Origin: Paraktedonobacter sp034438135
Lineage (GTDB): Bacteria > Chloroflexota > Ktedonobacteria > Ktedonobacterales > Ktedonobacteraceae
DNA length: 64,000 bases
Reading direction: 5' to 3'
Assembly: GCA_034438135.1 (NCBI GenBank)
Contig: DAOTTL010000198.1
Coordinates: 28,745 to 92,744, forward strand
Position 1 is the stretch's first letter. Each line of letters begins with the position of its first letter. Shown here piece by piece: positions 55,966 through 63,648 of this stretch. The notes under the pieces were generated by a model. That model made no database searches, was not told the origin of the DNA, and saw only the letters and a list, made by a program, of their open reading frames with translations. The position numbers were made by a program, and so were the translations under genes.

Positions 55966-56058
55966 GATTCATCTCCTCTTTCGTACCGCGCACGCCTTTT
56001 GATGTATGCTCGTCTTCCTCCACGCCCTCACTTGCACCAGAGATCATCTGCATACACC

Positions 56059-56796
56059 TCAGGCATGTGCGCTGCTCTGGTGGACGACGCGCCCATCCAG
56101 CAATTCCAGGCGATCAGTTGCCCGCTCCGCCAGCGTAGGATCATGGGTGACATAAATGACCGTCTTGCCAGACTGAGCCAGAGATGCCAGCAGATCAAAA
56201 ATCTGGCTGGACGTTTTCGAGTCGAGATTCCCTGTTGGCTCATCAGCGACCAGCATAGGTGGGTCATTTGCCAGCGCACGAGCAATAGCCACGCGCTGCT
56301 GCTGACCACCGGACAGTTCAGAGGGCAGACGGCTACCATATCCATCCATTCCAACGAGCTTGAGGCATTCTACAGAGCGCTCACGCCAGCGACGGCGCGG
56401 AATATTTTTCCCCAACTCCAGTGCCAGCAGTACATTCTCCTGCGCGGTCAAGGTTGGCAATAATTGAAAAAACTGAAAGACGATACCTACCTGTTTACCG
56501 CGCCACTGCGCCAGGCGATTCTCGCTCATCTTCTGTAAAACACTGCCACCAAAAAGGACACGGCCAGCGCTGGGACGATCGATACCGGTCAGGATATTGA
56601 GTAGCGTCGATTTCCCACTTCCTGATGGTCCATTAATGGCAAACAGGCTCCCGCGTGTAATCTCGAACGAGACATCCGCAAGAATGGTAACGCGATTCGC
56701 TTTACTGACAATCTCCTTTGAGACATTCTCTACACAGATATGTGGCAACGTGTCTGTTTGCCAGGAAGGAGCCGATGTGAGTTGAGAGGTTGCCAT
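56059..56796 (-). CDS. ABC transporter ATPase, MacB/LolD type
   Basis: 245 residues from the ATG at 56796, which has AGAAAGGA about eight bases upstream. An in-frame ATG at 56847, directly after the permease stop, would add 17 residues but lacks a good ribosome site. Walker A GPSGSGKST, Q-loop VFQFFQ, signature LSGGQQQR, Walker B MLVADEPTGNLDS and the H-loop YVTHDPT are all present. Partner of the FtsX-type permease encoded next. Confidence 0.93.
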   Translation of the reverse strand: MATSQLTSAPSWQTDTLPHICVENVSKEIVSKANRVTILADVSFEITRGSLFAINGPSGSGKSTLLNILTGIDRPSAGRVLFGGSVLQKMSENRLAQWRGKQVGIVFQFFQLLPTLTAQENVLLALELGKNIPRRRWRERSVECLKLVGMDGYGSRLPSELSGGQQQRVAIARALANDPPMLVADEPTGNLDSKTSSQIFDLLASLAQSGKTVIYVTHDPTLAERATDRLELLDGRVVHQSSAHA

Positions 56797-56847
56797 GTGA
56801 CATTCCTTTCTGAGCATTCGCGCTACCGTTTGAGCGCGTTCCAACAT

Positions 56848-57636
56848 CTAATAATGGCTCAATGAGCCTTGCTGCTTCGCAACGCGTTCACAGCCTTTAA
56901 AGATCAGCCAACCGACAATCAGATAGACAGCCGAGTTGAGCAGCAGTCCTCTGAGGCTGCCGTCGGCCCAGGTTGATGCGAATGATTGTCCCTGTAGAAG
57001 GATCTGGCGCAGCACTTCAATGCCCTGAGTAATGGGCAACGTTTTTGCGATTGCAGCCAGCCAGCCGGGGAAGTTCGTGATTGGAAGTAGAGAACCGGTC
57101 AGAAACAGCAATGCATTCTGAATCAGATCGGCAAAGCCCTCAACCTGTTTAAATACCAGGGTTGCACCGCCTAGAATGAGCGTAAAGCCGAACAGTCCCG
57201 CCAGGGTCAGGAGAAGCACCGGAATAGCCTCCCAGCGTGGGGCAAAGCTGATATGCACCAGCAGGAGCAGGATGACAGAGACTAGCAGAACCATAATCGT
57301 AGCGGTGATCAGCATTGCCAGCATACGTCCAAGCACGAGAATCTCTGTGGGAGCAGGCGTCATGTAGGTCTGTTCAAGCGTGCCCGCTTCTGCCTCGCCA
57401 TGCAGATCTGCGCTGGTACTTAGAACGGTGATGCGGGCATAGAACCAGACGATATAGCCAATAAAAAGGGTTGAGAGCTGGACGGAATTGAAATGACCTC
57501 CGCCCAGCAGGAAAGCGGCACCGATAAAGATGGTACCGACCATAATGACCTGGACAATCACATCAAACTTATAGTTCCAGGAGATGAGAATGCGCTTGTA
57601 CAGCTCGTTATACATAACTAACAACGTGATGTTCAT
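56848..57636 (-). CDS. ABC-2 type permease
   Basis: 262 residues, about six hydrophobic segments, soluble ends, typical of ABC-2 (DrrB-like) exporters. The start at 57636 overlaps the preceding ATPase gene by 29 bases and is supported by AGAAGGAGGG about ten bases upstream; an alternative ATG is seven codons later. It works with the ATPase encoded upstream. In antibiotic clusters this pair is a common self-resistance or export system. Confidence 0.9.
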   Translation of the reverse strand: MNITLLVMYNELYKRILISWNYKFDVIVQVIMVGTIFIGAAFLLGGGHFNSVQLSTLFIGYIVWFYARITVLSTSADLHGEAEAGTLEQTYMTPAPTEILVLGRMLAMLITATIMVLLVSVILLLLVHISFAPRWEAIPVLLLTLAGLFGFTLILGGATLVFKQVEGFADLIQNALLFLTGSLLPITNFPGWLAAIAKTLPITQGIEVLRQILLQGQSFASTWADGSLRGLLLNSAVYLIVGWLIFKGCERVAKQQGSLSHY

Positions 57637-58615
57637 GCTGCTGGCCCTCCTTCTCGTTCTCAGTTAGTAACTGCACAAAAATCTCTTCCAGATCTGGCTC
57701 AATCTGCGTTACAGACAGCAGAGGCAGTGAGAGATCTTGCAGTTGGGTAATGTAACAGTGGAGAGTATGCTGGTCAGCAATTGCACCTGTGATGATGCTC
57801 TCACCCTGCTCGTAAGTCACAGTCATATCTGGGAAGAGAGCAATAGAGCGATCTGGCAACTCTCCCTTGACGCGTATCTGATAGTGCTCCTGGCTAAAGA
57901 GATGCAGGAGTTCTTGCAATGGCTGATCGGTCACCAACTGACCTCTGCGCATAATGGCAACGCGATCACACAATTCCTGCGCTATATCGAGCTGATGGGT
58001 AGTCAGCACGACGGTTCGACCCTGTTCTTTAGCCAGACGAGTGATCCATTCCTTCATTATGCGTGTGGCCTGGACATCCAGTCCAAGGGTCGGCTCATCC
58101 AACAGAACGATAGAAGGTTCAGCGATCAGAGCGCAGGCAATAGCAACCTTCTGCTGCATGCCACGCGAGAAGGTACGCAAGGTTTCGTCGCGCCGTTCCC
58201 AGAGATCCAGTTCGCGTAAGAGCTGCTCTGCCCGCACTCTGAGCGGTTTGCCAGAGACACCTTTGAGATGACCAAAGTACATCAGATTAGACCAGGAAGA
58301 GAGTCGCCAGTAGACATTGCGCGTGCCTTCCAGCACAACCCCAATCTGACGCATAGCCGCGCTCCGTGCGCCTGTCACATCATAGCCATTCACGCGCACC
58401 TGGCCCGTTGTGGGCGTGACCAATCCACAAATCATTTTGATCGTTGTCGTTTTACCCGCACCATTTGAGCCAAGAAAGCCAAAGATCTGACCGGCAGGAA
58501 CGGACAGGTTCAGATTATCCACAGCCTGCACGGCGCTTTTATGGCTACCTCTATACGTTTTACTGAGAGACGTAATCTCAATAGCAGCCGAAGAAATTTG
58601 AGAAGATGTTACCAT
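57608..58615 (-). CDS. ABC transporter ATPase, DrrA/CcmA type
   Basis: 335 residues, ATG at 58615 with AAGGAG nine bases before it. Walker A LGSNGAGKTTT, Q-loop region LEGTRNVYW, signature FSRGMQQK, Walker B IVLLDEPTLGLD and H-loop VLTTHQLD are clear. The last about 90 residues form the accessory C-terminal region seen in antibiotic-export ATPases. First gene of the leftward accessory operon; partner of the overlapping ABC-2 permease. Confidence 0.93.
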   Translation of the reverse strand: MVTSSQISSAAIEITSLSKTYRGSHKSAVQAVDNLNLSVPAGQIFGFLGSNGAGKTTTIKMICGLVTPTTGQVRVNGYDVTGARSAAMRQIGVVLEGTRNVYWRLSSWSNLMYFGHLKGVSGKPLRVRAEQLLRELDLWERRDETLRTFSRGMQQKVAIACALIAEPSIVLLDEPTLGLDVQATRIMKEWITRLAKEQGRTVVLTTHQLDIAQELCDRVAIMRRGQLVTDQPLQELLHLFSQEHYQIRVKGELPDRSIALFPDMTVTYEQGESIITGAIADQHTLHCYITQLQDLSLPLLSVTQIEPDLEEIFVQLLTENEKEGQQHEHHVVSYV

Positions 58616-58638
58616 GTAGCGCTACTCCTTGTGCATTG

Positions 58639-58659
58639 TGCAGGCTTTCTCCACCTGCA
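58639..58659. promoter_or_regulatory. Short inverted repeat in leader of the leftward operon
   Basis: TGCAGG and CCTGCA, separated by nine bases, lie 24-44 bases upstream of the first ATG of the accessory operon. It could be an operator half-site pair or a leader hairpin. I found no convincing -35/-10 pair in 58616-58777; TTGGGG then TAGGCT on the - strand (18-base spacer) is the nearest and is weak. Confidence 0.3.
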
Positions 58660-58777
58660 TTTAGCCTATTCACTTGTAACAGTTCACCCCAAGTGTACTG
58701 TAGTTGGAAGTAGGCTGTCATGTAGTGCCAACGGTACTTTTCCTACGCATGGAGAGGATATGAATCAGCTCTCACTT

Positions 58778-58844
58778 TTTCATAGGTAATGGATGAGTTT
58801 AGGAGCAGCTTAGCTACTTCTAAACTCATCCATTACCTATGAAA
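58778..58844. repeat. 28-bp palindrome related to the dispersed element
   Basis: Arms 58778-58805 and 58817-58844 pair with one G-T mismatch around an 11-base loop. The core matches the copies at 49277-49337 and 62430-62492 (ATGG, TGAG, AGCAGC at the tip) but with stem bases changed on both sides, so pairing is preserved. Confidence 0.7.
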
Positions 58845-58932
58845 GATCAGGCCTTTAGATACTATGCATAAAAAGACAGTGCTCGCTCGGGATACTTCAC
58901 GACAAGCTCAATCAGCCCTCCCCAGGAAAAAA

Positions 58933-58972
58933 GAGCATGGGAGGTAGCGCAGTAGCGCTGCCTCCCATGCTC
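58933..58972 (-). terminator. 18-bp palindrome with T-run on the - strand
   Basis: GAGCATGGGAGG opens an 18-base arm, with a four-base loop AGTA and the matching arm ending at 58972 (one G-T pair). Read leftwards, the hairpin is followed by six T residues, a classical intrinsic terminator. No leftward gene lies immediately to its right, so it may shield the accessory operon from antisense readthrough. Confidence 0.55.
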
Positions 58973-59036
58973 AAAAACGGGTGGGCGGGCGGGGAAAGAA
59001 AGATTTTTGAGAAACCCTGCCCGTTCATGGGCCGCA

Positions 59037-59065
59037 TTGACATAGAAATAACACTATGTTATCTG
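59037..59065 (+). promoter_or_regulatory. Sigma70-like promoter with overlapping operator, upstream of DUF998 gene
   Basis: A perfect -35 (TTGACA, 59037-59042), a 17-base spacer and TATCTG (59060-59065) lie about 70 bases before the start codon. A perfect inverted repeat, ATAACA-CTA-TGTTAT (59048-59062), fills the spacer and enters the -10, the usual place for a repressor operator. No regulator gene is in the window. Confidence 0.5.
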
Positions 59066-59133
59066 TTTTATTGTAAATAGCACTATCCCCAAACAGTCGA
59101 ATCGAGCAAATTCATGAAAGGAAAGGAAATCCT

Positions 59134-59874
59134 ATGGAGAACACCTCTGAAGCAACGGCTGTTGCTAGCCGATCAGACAGGGGTATGTCTGATTGGAGAA
59201 AGGGCTTGCAGTTTCCTCTCACGTTTGGATTGGTAAGTTGTGGTGCCATCGGGGCGTTCCTGTTTACAGTAACTTATCTACTTGAAGGGATCACACGACC
59301 GGGCTACGATGCAGGGCTGCAGCCAATTAGCGCTCTGAGCCTTGGCCCTGGCGGCTGGGTACAGCAGGTCAATTTCGTCGTCTTCGGTGTCCTATTGGTC
59401 CTCTCGGCTGTTGGCTGGTATCGGCTCCTGACGCCAGGACGGGGTGCGATCTGGTTTCCTCTGCTCCAGAGCATCAGTGGCCTGTGTCTGATTGGCGCTG
59501 GGGTGTTTTCCATGGATCCCTTTCCTGGCTACCCACCAGGGGACCTCCTGACGACTTCAACGCTGCATGGGACGCTTCATAGCATCTTCGCATGGGTGAT
59601 CATTCTTACGCTGGCCGCAGGTTGTTTCGCTTTTGCACTGTATACGCTACACGAACATTGGCATAGGTGGTTCGTGTTCTACTCGCTGGTAGTTGGCGTG
59701 CTCATCCTGCTCTTTTGGTGGGCGTTCGTCCAGGATGCGTCCGGAACGGTTTCCTGGCTGGTACCGTTTGCCGGGTTGGCGGAGCGCCTGTCAGCCGTGA
59801 GTCACGACCTCTGGATATGTTTGATCGTGCTCAGGCTCTTTTTGGAAAAAAGGAGGAAGCCGATTCATGTCTGA
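59134..59874 (+). CDS. DUF998-family integral membrane protein
   Basis: 246 residues. About six hydrophobic helices, with the family-typical conserved stretches around YDAGLQPISALSLG, the first loop, and MDPFPGYPPG. AAAGGAAAGG lies upstream of the ATG. Function unknown for the family. It is divergently oriented from the accessory operon and separated from it by palindromes, so a link to the biosynthetic cluster is not supported. Confidence 0.85.
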   Translation: MENTSEATAVASRSDRGMSDWRKGLQFPLTFGLVSCGAIGAFLFTVTYLLEGITRPGYDAGLQPISALSLGPGGWVQQVNFVVFGVLLVLSAVGWYRLLTPGRGAIWFPLLQSISGLCLIGAGVFSMDPFPGYPPGDLLTTSTLHGTLHSIFAWVIILTLAAGCFAFALYTLHEHWHRWFVFYSLVVGVLILLFWWAFVQDASGTVSWLVPFAGLAERLSAVSHDLWICLIVLRLFLEKRRKPIHV

Positions 59875-60000
59875 AAACGGGACGCCGAACACTGGCTCCT
59901 CGATTACGGGAGGTCTTCTTGATTTCCGGCGTCATCGTCTTTCGTTTGTCCGCGTTGGTCTGGTCTCCCCATCTACGTCAGCATGTTATGAGATGGCCTG

Positions 60001-60036
60001 GGAGGAGCAAGGCATCTTGAAGACGCTTGCTCCTCC
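60001..60036. terminator. Hairpin downstream of DUF998 gene
   Basis: GGAGGAGCAAG (60001-60011) and CTTGCTCCTCC (60026-60036) are perfect 11-bp arms. No T-run follows on the + strand. The stretch 59875-60240 otherwise holds no gene I can support. Confidence 0.45.
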
Positions 60037-60239
60037 TGAGAACGATAAGAGCTTGCGCTTAAGCTATTGTGCGTTTGCTGGATAAAAGCAACATTCGTGA
60101 CCGAGTCGAGATCCTTGAAGGGATGAAAAGATGCCAATCCTAAGAGAATTGGAGGGATATGCAAGATTTTGACGAGTGCCTGACGACGAGTAAAGAAACA
60201 GTGATAAACTTCTCTTTTGCCATCAACCAGCAAAGTTCC

Positions 60240-60285
60240 CAAAAAGGAAAAGCCGCTCCAGCGGCTACGTATGCGGCTGGAGCGG
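60240..60285 (-). terminator. Terminator of tRNA-Leu
   Basis: Perfect 10-bp arms CCGCTCCAGC (60253-60262) and GCTGGAGCGG (60276-60285). Read leftwards it is followed by CTTTTCCTTTTT. It lies about 20 bases past the tRNA 3' end. Confidence 0.75.
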
Positions 60286-60305
60286 TCATCGTATGAAATA
60301 CGGGG

Positions 60306-60389
60306 TGCCGAAGGGGGGACTCGAACCCCCATGCCCTTGCGAGCACAACGCCCTGAACGTTGCGTGTCTACCAATTTCACCACTTCGGC
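60306..60389 (-). tRNA. tRNA-Leu (anticodon CAG)
   Basis: Reverse-strand 84-nt class II tRNA. Acceptor stem GCCGAAG/CTTCGGC with A73, D-loop containing TGGTAGACAC, anticodon stem CAACG/CGTTG with loop TTCAGGG (anticodon CAG), a variable arm, and T-loop GTTCGAGTCC. The 3' CCA is not encoded. It has its own promoter and terminator. Confidence 0.96.
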
Positions 60390-60419
60390 TCTTTCCATTT
60401 GTTCCTCAGAACGTGGCCT

Positions 60420-60449
60420 ATAATACAGTATCTCTCCTCCTCCTGTCAA
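60420..60449 (-). promoter_or_regulatory. Promoter of tRNA-Leu
   Basis: On the - strand, TTGACA (60444-60449), an 18-base spacer and TATTAT (60420-60425) lie about 30 bases before the tRNA 5' end. Near-consensus sigma70 promoter. Confidence 0.7.
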
Positions 60450-60608
60450 GAGCATCCACACCTTATTTTAAAAACTCGCCTTCAAAAGACTCTGTTGGCG
60501 AAGGCAATTCGCCGGCGAATGGCCCCACATCCCTTTTTTTAGAGATATTTCGCCAATAAAGTCCTTTAAAGAAGAGAGGGATCAGATAAACCGAGAGAAA
60601 GAAAAATC

Positions 60609-60663
60609 CAGGGTTATGGAGTGCTCCGAAAGCCAAAGGCTTTTGGAGCACTCCATAACCCTG
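60609..60663. repeat. 26-bp palindrome upstream of serS promoter
   Basis: Arms 60609-60634 and 60638-60663 with loop AAA and one G-T pair. The stem includes GTTATGGAGTGCTCC. It has the same size and AAA loop as the dispersed palindromes. It sits between tRNA-Leu and serS; 60450-60608 shows nothing else I can name. Confidence 0.65.
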
Positions 60664-60680
60664 AGAGAAATCTCTATCGA

Positions 60681-60709
60681 TTGCTTTTTTCAGCAGAGTG
60701 CAGTATACT
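60681..60709 (+). promoter_or_regulatory. Promoter of T-box/serS transcript
   Basis: TTGCTT (60681-60686), 17 bases, TATACT (60704-60709). The start point would be near 60717, giving a leader of about 330 nt. Confidence 0.6.
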
Positions 60710-60716
60710 CTCCTCA

Positions 60717-60997
60717 GAAATGCCCAATATGCGGCGTCAACCGAAAAGTAAACGCGATGAGCGGGATAATGTATCTCTGGTCAGGTCTCAGAGAATCGTG
60801 GGTCGGTGCAACACGATGATCCTACAGAGAGAAATCCACCCACGAGCGGGCGCGACGAGCGTCAACGGCAGCCTCCGTTAGCAGGCAAAAATAAGTTTCG
60901 TTGGAGATCGATCACACTCCAGCGAAAGAAGCAAGGTGGCACCACGACTTCACGTATTTAGCGTCGTCGTCCTTCAAGAGGACAGGACGCTTTTTTT
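60717..60997 (+). ncRNA. T-box leader of serS
   Basis: The T-box core AAGGTGGCACCACG is at 60933-60946. A hairpin GCGTC..AGGACAGGACGC followed by seven T (60961-60997) is the competing terminator. Upstream, CGTGGGT and ACCCACG pair around a stem I-like region. The TGGC of the T-box would pair with the GCCA end of an uncharged tRNA with G73, as tRNA-Ser has. Expected action: antitermination of serS when tRNA-Ser is uncharged. I could not place the specifier codon with certainty. Confidence 0.88.
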
Positions 60998-61047
60998 ATT
61001 GCCAGAATAGAAAATCGTCCACTTAAGAACAAGAAAGATATGAGTTT

Positions 61048-62343
61048 ATGCTAGATCTTACATTTATTCGGAATAATCCTGAACAGATCAAAGAAGCCTG
61101 TCGGCTAAAAAACAATAACCTGGATGTCGATCACCTGCTAGAGATAGATCGTCAGGTAGTGACATTACAACATCAGACTGAGGAAACACGCGCAGAACAA
61201 AAACAGCTCTCAAAACGCATCCAGGCAGCAGGCAAAGACAAAGAATTACGCGATCAACTCATCGCCCACGGCAAGGACCTGGCCGAGTCACTCAAAATGC
61301 GCGAACCAGAGCTCAATAAACTCCTGGAAGAGCGCCAATATCTGCTTTACCTGGTTCCTAATATTCCCGATCCCAGCACTCCTATAGGCAAAGACGAAAA
61401 TGATAACGTGCCCATCAAATATTGGGGCGAAAAGCCACAGTTCACCTTTGAGCCGTTGGATCACTACACGCTCATGCAGAGACTTAATCTCGTTGATATT
61501 GAACGCGGAGTAAAAGTTGCTGGCGCTCGTAGCTATGTCCTCAAAGGCGATGCAGTGCGCCTGGAAATGGCTCTGATGAATTTTGCCATGGATCGCCTCT
61601 CACACAAAGGGTTCACTCCTCTGATCGTGCCAGCCATGGCTCGCGAGTTCTGTTTTATCGGCACCGGTCAGTTTCCTAAAGGACGCGACCAGGTCTATGC
61701 TATCGAGGGACAGGATACCTTTCTCGTAGGTACCTCTGAGGTCTCTATCACTGGTATGTATAAAGACGAAATCTTCAAAGAAGAGGAACTCCCTCAAGCC
61801 TTCGTAGGCTACTGTCCCTGCTTCCGTCAGGAGGCTGGTACGTATGGCAAAGATACTCGCGGCGTCTTTCGCATCCACCAGTTTAATAAAGTGGAACAGT
61901 ATATCATCTGCAAAGCCGATCACGAGGAGTCGGTACGCTGGCATGAGCAGTTACTGCAAAACTCCGAGGAACTCGTACAGGCACTGGAGATGCCCTATCG
62001 CGTCCTGCATGTTTGCACCGGAGACATGGGTGATGGTAAAGTTGGTATGTATGATATCGAATGCTGGCTGCCCAGCGAACAACGCTACCGCGAAACCCAT
62101 TCGTGTTCGTACTTACACGATTGGCAGGCCAGGCGCGTCAATATGCGCTACCGCGATGCCGATGGAAAACTGCGCTTTGTACATACCTTGAATAATACTG
62201 CCATCGCCTCGCCCCGCATCCTTCTGCCTCTACTAGAGACCCATCAGCAGAGCGATGGCAGTATACGGATTCCCCTGGCACTGCAACCGTACATGGGCGG
62301 TCAGGAGTATATAAGACCCCGAACTAATGCAGTCGTTCAATAA
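61048..62343 (+). CDS. serS: Seryl-tRNA synthetase
   Basis: 431 residues. N-terminal coiled-coil arm (about 30-105), class II motif 2 (FRQEAGTYGKDTRG) and motif 3 (NNTAIASPRILLPLLE) are clear. The segment LVGTSEVS replaces the PTAEV common in other bacteria. The start at 61048 is forced, since the ATG at 61040 runs into a stop after four codons. Charges tRNA-Ser with serine; regulated by the T-box leader. It lies near a cluster that consumes phosphoserine-derived amino acids, but nothing shows it to be a resistance copy. Confidence 0.97.
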   Translation: MLDLTFIRNNPEQIKEACRLKNNNLDVDHLLEIDRQVVTLQHQTEETRAEQKQLSKRIQAAGKDKELRDQLIAHGKDLAESLKMREPELNKLLEERQYLLYLVPNIPDPSTPIGKDENDNVPIKYWGEKPQFTFEPLDHYTLMQRLNLVDIERGVKVAGARSYVLKGDAVRLEMALMNFAMDRLSHKGFTPLIVPAMAREFCFIGTGQFPKGRDQVYAIEGQDTFLVGTSEVSITGMYKDEIFKEEELPQAFVGYCPCFRQEAGTYGKDTRGVFRIHQFNKVEQYIICKADHEESVRWHEQLLQNSEELVQALEMPYRVLHVCTGDMGDGKVGMYDIECWLPSEQRYRETHSCSYLHDWQARRVNMRYRDADGKLRFVHTLNNTAIASPRILLPLLETHQQSDGSIRIPLALQPYMGGQEYIRPRTNAVVQ

Positions 62344-62360
62344 AAATTGGAAAAACATCT

Positions 62361-62543
62361 ATGAGTCATCCCTCTTTTTGGAAAAATGAACAAACGCCCT
62401 TTCTGGCGGCTACTACGCCGTCCTATTTGAAGGGAGAAATGGCTGAGATTGCAAGTAGAGAAGCTGCTTGCAATCTCAGCCATTTCTCCCTTTTTTCTTA
62501 GGGAGGGGCTTTGCAAGCCCCTGAAAAATGAGGGATGACTCAT
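62361..62543. mobile_element. MITE-like palindromic element, copy 2
   Basis: Terminal inverted repeats 62361-62379 (ATGAGTCATCCCTC then T-rich) and 62524-62543 (AAAAATGAGGGATGACTCAT) match with one mismatch. Inside are a 28-bp palindrome (arms 62430-62458 and 62463-62492) and a small hairpin (AGGGGCTT/AAGCCCCT near 62511-62522). The palindrome is followed by six T, so it may end serS transcription. No coding capacity. The interior is shared with 49251-49391. Confidence 0.72.
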
Positions 62544-62549
62544 AACCAC

Positions 62550-62570
62550 TGCGGGAGATATTCTCCCGCA
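62550..62570. terminator. Short hairpin before ABC ATPase gene
   Basis: TGCGGGAGA and TCTCCCGCA with a three-base loop; eight T occur about ten bases later, before the ribosome site of the next gene. Confidence 0.45.
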
Positions 62571-62620
62571 CACATCTGGTTTTTTTTAGAAAAACTATTC
62601 ACCAGGAAAGGCAGAACTTC

Positions 62621-63352
62621 ATGGAAAAAAAGACTGTTCTAGAGGGAGAAGCACAGAATGCCTCTGAACGGCGTGTCGTGATGGATGTGCGCGATATCAC
62701 CAGAGTTTTGCCACTTGGACGCGAACAAATCGACATTCTCAAAGGCATTAGCTTTCAGATCTTGAGCGGCGAGTTTGTCTCCATTATTGGCCCCTCTGGC
62801 TCCGGGAAAAGCACCCTCCTTGGAATTATCGCTGGCCTGGATAACCCTACCACCGGTCAGGTGCTCATCGATGGTGTAGATATCACTCATATGAGCGAGA
62901 GCAAACTGGCAGAGATACGCAACAAGAAAATTGGCATGGTCTTCCAGGCCTTTAACCTCATTCCAACGCTGACCGCCCAGGAGAATGTCGAGGCTCCCCT
63001 CTATGTGGGAAAACATAAGTTCTCTCCCTCCACACGCGCACGCGAACTACTTGAACTGGTGGGACTCTCTCACCGTCTCTCCCATCGTCCCAATCAACTC
63101 TCCGGTGGCGAGCAACAGCGAGTAGCAATCGCTCGCGCTCTGGCCACTGATCCCGCCTTTGTGATTGCTGACGAACCAACGGGCAATCTGGATGCCAAAA
63201 ACGGCGAAAATGTGCTCAAACTTATTGCCTATCTCCGCCAGGAAACTGGCAAAACGTTCATTATTGCCACCCACGATCCCACCGTAGCCTCACATGCCGA
63301 CCGCAGTATTCGCATCGTCGATGGCCTGATCGCCGAAATTGAGAGCAAGTAA
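62621..63352 (+). CDS. ABC transporter ATPase, LolD/MacB type
   Basis: 243 residues with GAAAGG upstream. Walker A IGPSGSGKST, Q-loop VFQAFN, signature LSGGEQQR, Walker B FVIADEPTGNLDA and H-loop IATHDPT. It resembles the ATPase at 56059-56796 in type but is a separate gene. No permease gene lies in the remaining window; a terminator follows, so its partner is elsewhere or it acts with the FtsX-type permease of the cluster. It probably powers export of a lipophilic or peptide substrate. Confidence 0.92.
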   Translation: MEKKTVLEGEAQNASERRVVMDVRDITRVLPLGREQIDILKGISFQILSGEFVSIIGPSGSGKSTLLGIIAGLDNPTTGQVLIDGVDITHMSESKLAEIRNKKIGMVFQAFNLIPTLTAQENVEAPLYVGKHKFSPSTRARELLELVGLSHRLSHRPNQLSGGEQQRVAIARALATDPAFVIADEPTGNLDAKNGENVLKLIAYLRQETGKTFIIATHDPTVASHADRSIRIVDGLIAEIESK

Positions 63353-63359
63353 GAAGAAC

Positions 63360-63414
63360 AAAGATCGTACGAGCGGCACAGCACATGTCTGTCTTGTTCG
63401 CACGATCTTTTTGC
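63360..63414 (+). terminator. Terminator of the ABC ATPase gene
   Basis: AAAGATCGT (63360-63368) pairs with ACGATCTTT (63402-63410), with partial pairing inside and a T-run at the end. It starts eight bases after the stop codon. Confidence 0.65.
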
Positions 63415-63436
63415 CTTTATCCTACAGTAGAAAGAA

Positions 63437-63491
63437 GAAAGGACAGTACAAGCAATACAATGTATGTCTGTATTGCTTGTACTGTCCTTTC
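63437..63491. repeat. 23-bp perfect palindrome
   Basis: Arms 63437-63459 and 63469-63491 (GAAAGGACAG at the base) are perfectly complementary around a nine-base loop. No T-run follows on the + strand. Same class as the other long intergenic palindromes. The rest of 63415-63648 shows no gene. Confidence 0.7.
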
Positions 63492-63648
63492 GCTCTTACA
63501 ATATAATATAGAAAAACTTCAATCGTCCAGGCTCTCTATACTAAAAACAGAGTTCACTGACGAATAGAGCAAAGCTGAACGCAGAAGGATGCAACGTTGT
63601 TTCCTTCCTTGTTCAGATGTACTAAATTGAAATGAAAAGGACAGATAA

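Noticed and set aside
59867..60085. 72-residue frame after the DUF998 gene
   Set aside because: It starts inside the last codons of DUF998, has no ribosome site or motif, and crosses the hairpin at 60001-60036.
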